Of a stretch of DNA of 9,860 bases, positions 6,391-9,860 are shown in pieces. The notes below the pieces were generated by a model that worked only from the letters and a program-made list of their open reading frames with translations, did not search any database and was not told the DNA's origin. The position numbers were made by a program, and so were the translations under genes. This DNA is from Alphaproteobacteria bacterium (GTDB lineage Bacteria; Pseudomonadota; Alphaproteobacteria; Rickettsiales; Rickettsiaceae). The number at the start of each line of letters is the position of its first letter. Positions within the stretch are counted from its first letter, which is position 1. The stretch covers positions 1-9,860 of the forward strand of contig JAHDBQ010000015.1 of assembly GCA_020630305.1 (NCBI GenBank), given 5' to 3'.

Positions 6391-7656
6391 ATGCTTACAC
6401 GAAAAAAATTTTTTGCCATCTGGCTGCTCGGTTTAATGAGTGGCTTTACCCTAATGATTAGCGGTAATACGCTTAATTTCTGGCTAGCAGAAGAAAAGAT
6501 AGATATCAAAACTATAGGCATTTTTTCGCTGATTTCTTTGCCTTACGCAATTAACTTCGTGTGGGCTCCTATCTTCGATAGTATAAAACTTCCGGTGCTA
6601 CATAACTCGCTTGGGAAAAGGCTTTCATGGATTCTTCTAGTGCAGTTAGTATTAGCTATTTGTATATTCATAATTGGTTTCTTTGACCCTAAACATAATC
6701 TGAAGGCAATAGCTTTTGTGGCGATAATGATTGCTTTTTTGGCATCTGCGCAAGACACTATTTTAGGCGCCATAAGAACTGAAATGATACCAAGTGAAAA
6801 ACAAGGAGAAATTTCTGGGATATATTCATTTGGATACCGGCTTGGCATGTTGCTTTCTAACTATGGGGCCATTTATATTTCACAGTTTATAGATTGGTCT
6901 TATATATATTTCTTATTCGGATTTTTTGTAGCTTTATTTCCAGCCTTGCTGATATCTGGATCTAGCGAATTTGCATATAATAATGAAGACTTGCAAGGCG
7001 TAAATGTAGATGAGCAACAAAAGGACCTCAGTGGCAACAAGAGAAATAAGTTACAATTAATACAAAATATCTTATCACCTATTGGAAGTGCTAAATATAT
7101 TCTATTAGTACTTTTGTTTCTTGTTTTATATAAAATTCCAGATAATTTCATCAGTGTTACTATTAATCCATTTTTGCTGCATGTTGGTTATGATGCTGGA
7201 GAGATTTCAGTTAACGGAAAGTTGATTGGTATGTTATGCGCAACTTTTGGCGGCCTTGTTGCTGGATATTTAATGAAAGGCAAGAATATACATCACTGCC
7301 TAATATTTTTTGGCGCGTTGCACGGGCTATCGCATTTCATGTTTATTGTTCAAGAATATTACGGCAAGAATATTAACCTACTGCTATCATCTACTGTTTT
7401 AGAAGGTACTACTGGAGGAATGGCGATGACTGCATATATCGCCTTTATAGCAACGCTATGCAAAGGGAAATTCAGGGCTACGCAATATGCCTTCTTTTCC
7501 TCAATGATGGGCTTTGCACGGTCGGTATTTCCAGCGCTTTCTGGTTATATTGTGGCATCTTATGGCTGGTATGTATTTTATATAATTACTATCATAGCTA
7601 CGCTGCCGCCTTTATTCCTAATAAATTATATTCATAAAATAAAACAAGGCGAGTAA
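6391..7656 (+). CDS. ampG: AmpG-family permease (PAT/MFS, muropeptide transporter-like)
   Basis: AmpG imports GlcNAc-anhydroMurNAc peptides from the periplasm for cell-wall recycling. Family hallmarks are visible: SGNTLNFWL (24-32), TIGIFSLISLPYAINFVWAPIFD (41-63), FLASAQDTILGAIRTE (116-131) and GYRLGML (148-154). The protein has 421 aa with about 12 hydrophobic helices split by a charged central loop near 195-220 (DEQQKDLSGNKRNK). This is the normal layout of an inner-membrane major facilitator. The ATG at 6391 lacks a Shine-Dalgarno sequence. A symporter gene follows after 23 bp, so both are likely co-transcribed. Intracellular Rickettsiales often carry several divergent AmpG paralogs whose substrates are not established. 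The family call is firm, but muropeptide specificity is inferred. Confidence 0.85.
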   Translation: MLTRKKFFAIWLLGLMSGFTLMISGNTLNFWLAEEKIDIKTIGIFSLISLPYAINFVWAPIFDSIKLPVLHNSLGKRLSWILLVQLVLAICIFIIGFFDPKHNLKAIAFVAIMIAFLASAQDTILGAIRTEMIPSEKQGEISGIYSFGYRLGMLLSNYGAIYISQFIDWSYIYFLFGFFVALFPALLISGSSEFAYNNEDLQGVNVDEQQKDLSGNKRNKLQLIQNILSPIGSAKYILLVLLFLVLYKIPDNFISVTINPFLLHVGYDAGEISVNGKLIGMLCATFGGLVAGYLMKGKNIHHCLIFFGALHGLSHFMFIVQEYYGKNINLLLSSTVLEGTTGGMAMTAYIAFIATLCKGKFRATQYAFFSSMMGFARSVFPALSGYIVASYGWYVFYIITIIATLPPLFLINYIHKIKQGE

Positions 7657-7668
7657 CTTGCCGAGCAT

Positions 7669-7675
7669 GGAGAGG
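7669..7675 (+). promoter_or_regulatory. Shine-Dalgarno site of the sodium:solute symporter gene
   Basis: GGAGAGG ends four bases before the ATG at 7680, in the 23-bp gap after ampG. It is the strongest plus-strand ribosome binding site in the window and supports both the start and translation from a shared transcript. Confidence 0.75.
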
Positions 7676-7679
7676 ATAA

Positions 7680-9083
7680 ATGATAGATATCATTATAGTT
7701 TGTTTATATTTAATTATTTTGCTGGTGGTTGGCTATTTAAAAAGAGCTCGCGGCGGTGGTTTTAAATCATTTGCAAAAGCTAAGGGATCAGCTAATAAAA
7801 GCAAAATGTTGCTTGTTGCTACTATATTTGTCTCATCTATTGGCGGTGGAACGACGTTTGGCTTGGCAGAAAAGGTGTTCGCAGAAAATTTAGCTTACAG
7901 CTACGGTCTTCTGCTTACAATTCCGATTGATATTTTAATTGCTTTTTTCATTGTACCGCGTTTGAATAATCATAAAGACGCAGAAACCGTAGGTGATATT
8001 GTAAATATATATTACGGCCAGGTGGGCAGGTATATTGCGGGTATAGCTGCTATTTGTGTGTCTGTAGGATTTTTGGCCGCGCAAATAAGCGTAAGCGGCC
8101 ATATATTTGAATATATATTAAATGTTGAGTATTTCTGGGGAGTGGTGATTAGCTATACAATAGTTGTTATTTACACCACAATTGGTGGATTGAAGTCGGT
8201 TTTATTTACCAATCAAATTCAGTTCTTTGCCATGCTGGTGGCCATTCCTATTATCTCTGTTTTTGGAATCTATGAAATTGGCTTTGAGAATTTTATGCAA
8301 AATCTGCCGATGCAAAAAATATCAGTTGCAGAAAATCCAGAGCTGCTTGACATAACTATTGGAGCCGCGCTTGGTTTTGTCTGCATTAATTTGCTGCCAA
8401 CTTTTATCCAAAGAGCAATCTTGAACAAGGATGTGAAATCTACCAAAAATGCAATTTATGTAAAGTCAGTAATTTATGCTATTTTCCTTGTGTTCATTAC
8501 TATTAATGGATTGCTTGCCTATTTAAAATATCCAGAAGTTGAAGCTAGCCTAGCGTTGCCATTTTTAATTGACCATATAATTCCTACGGGCATTCAAGGG
8601 ATAGTAGTTGCGGGGTTGCTTGCTTCTGTTATGTCTACTGCTGATTCTGATCTAAATATTACATCAGTGACTCTTGTTAAAGACTTCTTGGTGCCAATAT
8701 TTTCGCTTAAGAATCAAAGCAAGATGCTCAAAATAGCTAGAATATTAAATATCATAATTGGTAGCCTGGCAATATTCATCGCTCTTTATTTCACAAAAGT
8801 GGTCGACTTAATCGTATTTATGGCTGGCTTCTGGGGTCCAGTAATCTTGCCACCTTTAATATTTGCTTTATTTGGAATAACTATTTCTAAGAAAGGGCTG
8901 GTTTTAGCCGCTGCAAGCGGCATTAGCAGCTTTGTATATTTCGAGCATTTAAAAGCGCAGGCAGAATCGCCTATTTATTTAAAAGGGGTATTTATAGGAA
9001 CTATGGTTAATCTCATGGTGTTTTTATTCTGCTGGATAATAGCTAGAATTGCTAGATATTTATCAACAAAAAAAGGAAATTAA
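7680..9083 (+). CDS. Sodium:solute symporter family (SSS/SLC5) transporter
   Basis: SSS proteins use the sodium gradient to import small solutes such as proline, pantothenate, sugars or carboxylates. The 467-aa protein shows about 13 hydrophobic helices. ATIFVSSIGGGTTFGLAEK (47-65) fits the broken first core helix. IGGLKSVLFTNQIQ (168-181) matches the loop typical of the family. VAGLLASVMSTADSDLN (310-326) is the most diagnostic stretch: S319 and T320 are in the position of the conserved sodium-site hydroxyls. The start is fixed by the good ribosome binding site at 7669-7675. It sits 23 bp after ampG and 11 bp before the DUF1016 gene with no terminator between, so read-through into the nuclease gene is likely. 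The substrate cannot be determined from sequence; a nutrient taken from the host cytosol is a reasonable inference. Confidence 0.9.
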   Translation: MIDIIIVCLYLIILLVVGYLKRARGGGFKSFAKAKGSANKSKMLLVATIFVSSIGGGTTFGLAEKVFAENLAYSYGLLLTIPIDILIAFFIVPRLNNHKDAETVGDIVNIYYGQVGRYIAGIAAICVSVGFLAAQISVSGHIFEYILNVEYFWGVVISYTIVVIYTTIGGLKSVLFTNQIQFFAMLVAIPIISVFGIYEIGFENFMQNLPMQKISVAENPELLDITIGAALGFVCINLLPTFIQRAILNKDVKSTKNAIYVKSVIYAIFLVFITINGLLAYLKYPEVEASLALPFLIDHIIPTGIQGIVVAGLLASVMSTADSDLNITSVTLVKDFLVPIFSLKNQSKMLKIARILNIIIGSLAIFIALYFTKVVDLIVFMAGFWGPVILPPLIFALFGITISKKGLVLAAASGISSFVYFEHLKAQAESPIYLKGVFIGTMVNLMVFLFCWIIARIARYLSTKKGN

Positions 9084-9094
9084 TTAAACAAATT

Positions 9095-9805
9095 ATGAGT
9101 GAATTGGAATTAAAGCAAGAATATGCGCAGTTACTGCAAAATTTAAAAGAACAAATTAGGCAGAGCAGGGTTAAAGCCCATTTATCGGTCAATAAGGAAA
9201 TGATAATTCTATATTGGAATATAGGCAATCAGATATTAGAGCGTCAAAGGGCAGAAGGTTGGGGCGCAAAGGTAATAGATAATATATCCAAGGATCTGCG
9301 CAAAGAATTCCTAGAAATGAAGGGTTTTAGCTCTAGAAACCTTAAATATATGCGTAAGTTTGCAGAAGAATACAACGATAAACAATTTGTGCAGCAACTT
9401 GCTGCACAAATTCCTTGGTACCATAATTGCGTGCTTTTGGATAAGATATCATCTTTATCAGAACGTGAATTTTATATCAATAAAACCATTGAAAATGGTT
9501 GGTCACGAAATGTGCTTACTATGCAGATAAAAACTAATTTATATGCAAGAGAGGGCAAAAGTATTAATAATTTTAGTGCTACTTTGCCAAATACCCAATC
9601 AGATCTGGCTGCGAGTATTATAAAAGATCCATATAATTTAGAATTTTTAGATATCCAAGGCGAGTTTAATGAGAGAGAGCTTGAAAATAAACTGATAGAT
9701 CATATTAGAGACTTTTTGCTTGAGCTAGGCCAAGGATTTGCGTTTATAGGTAATCAGTACCATGTAAGCCTTGAGGGTGAGGATTATTATATGGATATGG
9801 TTTTC
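9095..9805 (+). CDS. DUF1016/YhcG-type PD-(D/E)XK nuclease, first exon; gene interrupted
   Basis: The N-terminal winged-helix-like DUF1016_N region covers roughly residues 10-150, with ILYWNIGNQI (38-47), GWGAKVIDNISKDL (55-68) and FVQQLAAQIPW (98-108). The C-terminal nuclease domain starts near 180 with KDPYNLEFL and LGQGFAFIGNQYHV (211-224). Family members are usually about 340-380 aa and continue past EDYYMDMVF with a strand carrying the ExK catalytic pair. Here homology stops exactly after F237 (base 9805). The reading frame runs only nine more unrelated codons to a TAG at 9833-9835. The downstream DNA looks like the 5' end of a group II intron in sense orientation, so splicing could restore the protein; otherwise it is a truncated gene. 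D234 is visible but the ExK part is not. The start follows the symporter stop by 11 bp and has no well-placed Shine-Dalgarno. The function of the family is unknown, although members often sit near restriction or mobile loci. Confidence 0.85.
9384..9412. repeat. Perfect 29-nt palindrome inside the DUF1016 gene
   Basis: AATTTGTGCAGCAA (9384-9397) and TTGCTGCACAAATT (9399-9412) are perfect 14-nt inverted arms around one C. The codons spell FVQQLAAQI, a conserved family segment. The arms include GC-containing sequence, so A+T bias does not explain it. Possible roles are an operator, an mRNA hairpin, or a by-product of the repeated Gln/Ala codons. Confidence 0.7.
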
Positions 9806-9860
9806 GTGCGACCCGCAAGTACTGTTTTTCGATAGCGAAAAATAGTATGAGTCGTGGTTA
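9806..9860 (+). mobile_element. Probable group II intron, 5' end only (continues beyond window)
   Basis: Group II introns are self-splicing retroelements whose RNA begins GUGYG. GTGCG occurs at 9806-9810, exactly where DUF1016 homology stops. The following ACCCGCAAG leads into a hairpin of 12 bp with a 4-nt loop: TACTGTTTTTCG (9820-9831) pairs with CGAAAAATAGTA (9836-9847), including one G-U pair, as expected for a functional RNA. CGAC (9809-9812) can pair with GTCG (9851-9854) to close an outer stem, which fits the start of domain I. The element lies in the sense direction of the gene. The intron-encoded reverse transcriptase and domains V and VI would lie downstream and are not visible, so the assignment rests on the boundary motif, the hairpin and the abrupt loss of homology. 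Confidence 0.68.

Noticed and set aside
6543..7151. Minus-strand open frames within ampG
   Set aside because: Antisense to conserved AmpG motifs, with no ribosome binding site and no known domain.
9806..9847. The end hairpin as an intrinsic terminator or insertion-sequence terminal repeat
   Set aside because: No T-run follows the hairpin. The GTGCG start exactly at the loss of homology and the G-U pair in the stem fit a group II intron better.

Overview
The window is A+T-rich bacterial DNA. The best fit is an intracellular alphaproteobacterium of the Rickettsiales or a similar protist-associated lineage. This rests on the alphaproteobacterial gene order nuoN-birA, the low G+C, an AmpG-type permease, and two genes of the eukaryote-typical mitochondrial carrier family (MCF). 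The assignment is inference; no rRNA or marker phylogeny is available here.

Layout. (1) 1-1647, plus strand: the C-terminal half of nuoN (complex I proton-pumping subunit), then birA (biotin protein ligase). (2) 1648-1837: a short convergent intergenic region with a 19-nt perfect palindrome and a possible relict or repeat. (3) 1838-5391, minus strand: a probable four-gene transcription unit. It reads, in transcription order, gamma-carbonic-anhydrase-like protein, Sec-exported phosphodiester glycosidase (NAGPA domain) protein, MCF paralog 1 and MCF paralog 2, with gaps of only 16, 50 and 23 bp. (4) 5392-5534: a divergent intergenic region with two well-formed, physically overlapping sigma-70-type promoters. 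(5) 5535-6260, plus: an alpha/beta hydrolase ending at a strong intrinsic terminator. (6) 6391-9083, plus: an AmpG-family permease and a sodium:solute symporter, 23 bp apart. (7) 9095 to the end, plus: a DUF1016/YhcG-type PD-(D/E)XK nuclease gene. It is interrupted after codon 237 by what looks like the 5' end of a group II intron, which runs off the window.

The most notable content is the tandem pair of mitochondrial-carrier-like proteins. Both have lost the same matrix-gate salt-bridge pair: the helix 1 acid and the helix 3 base are each replaced by hydrophobic residues. The other two bridges are kept. Both carry an R-[DE] pair at the helix 4 contact point, the type seen in amino acid and S-adenosylmethionine carriers. 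They could be effectors that act in host mitochondria, as LncP of Legionella does, or metabolite exchangers in the bacterial membrane; the sequence alone does not decide. The second striking item is the sense-oriented group II intron boundary, which splits the predicted nuclease active site.
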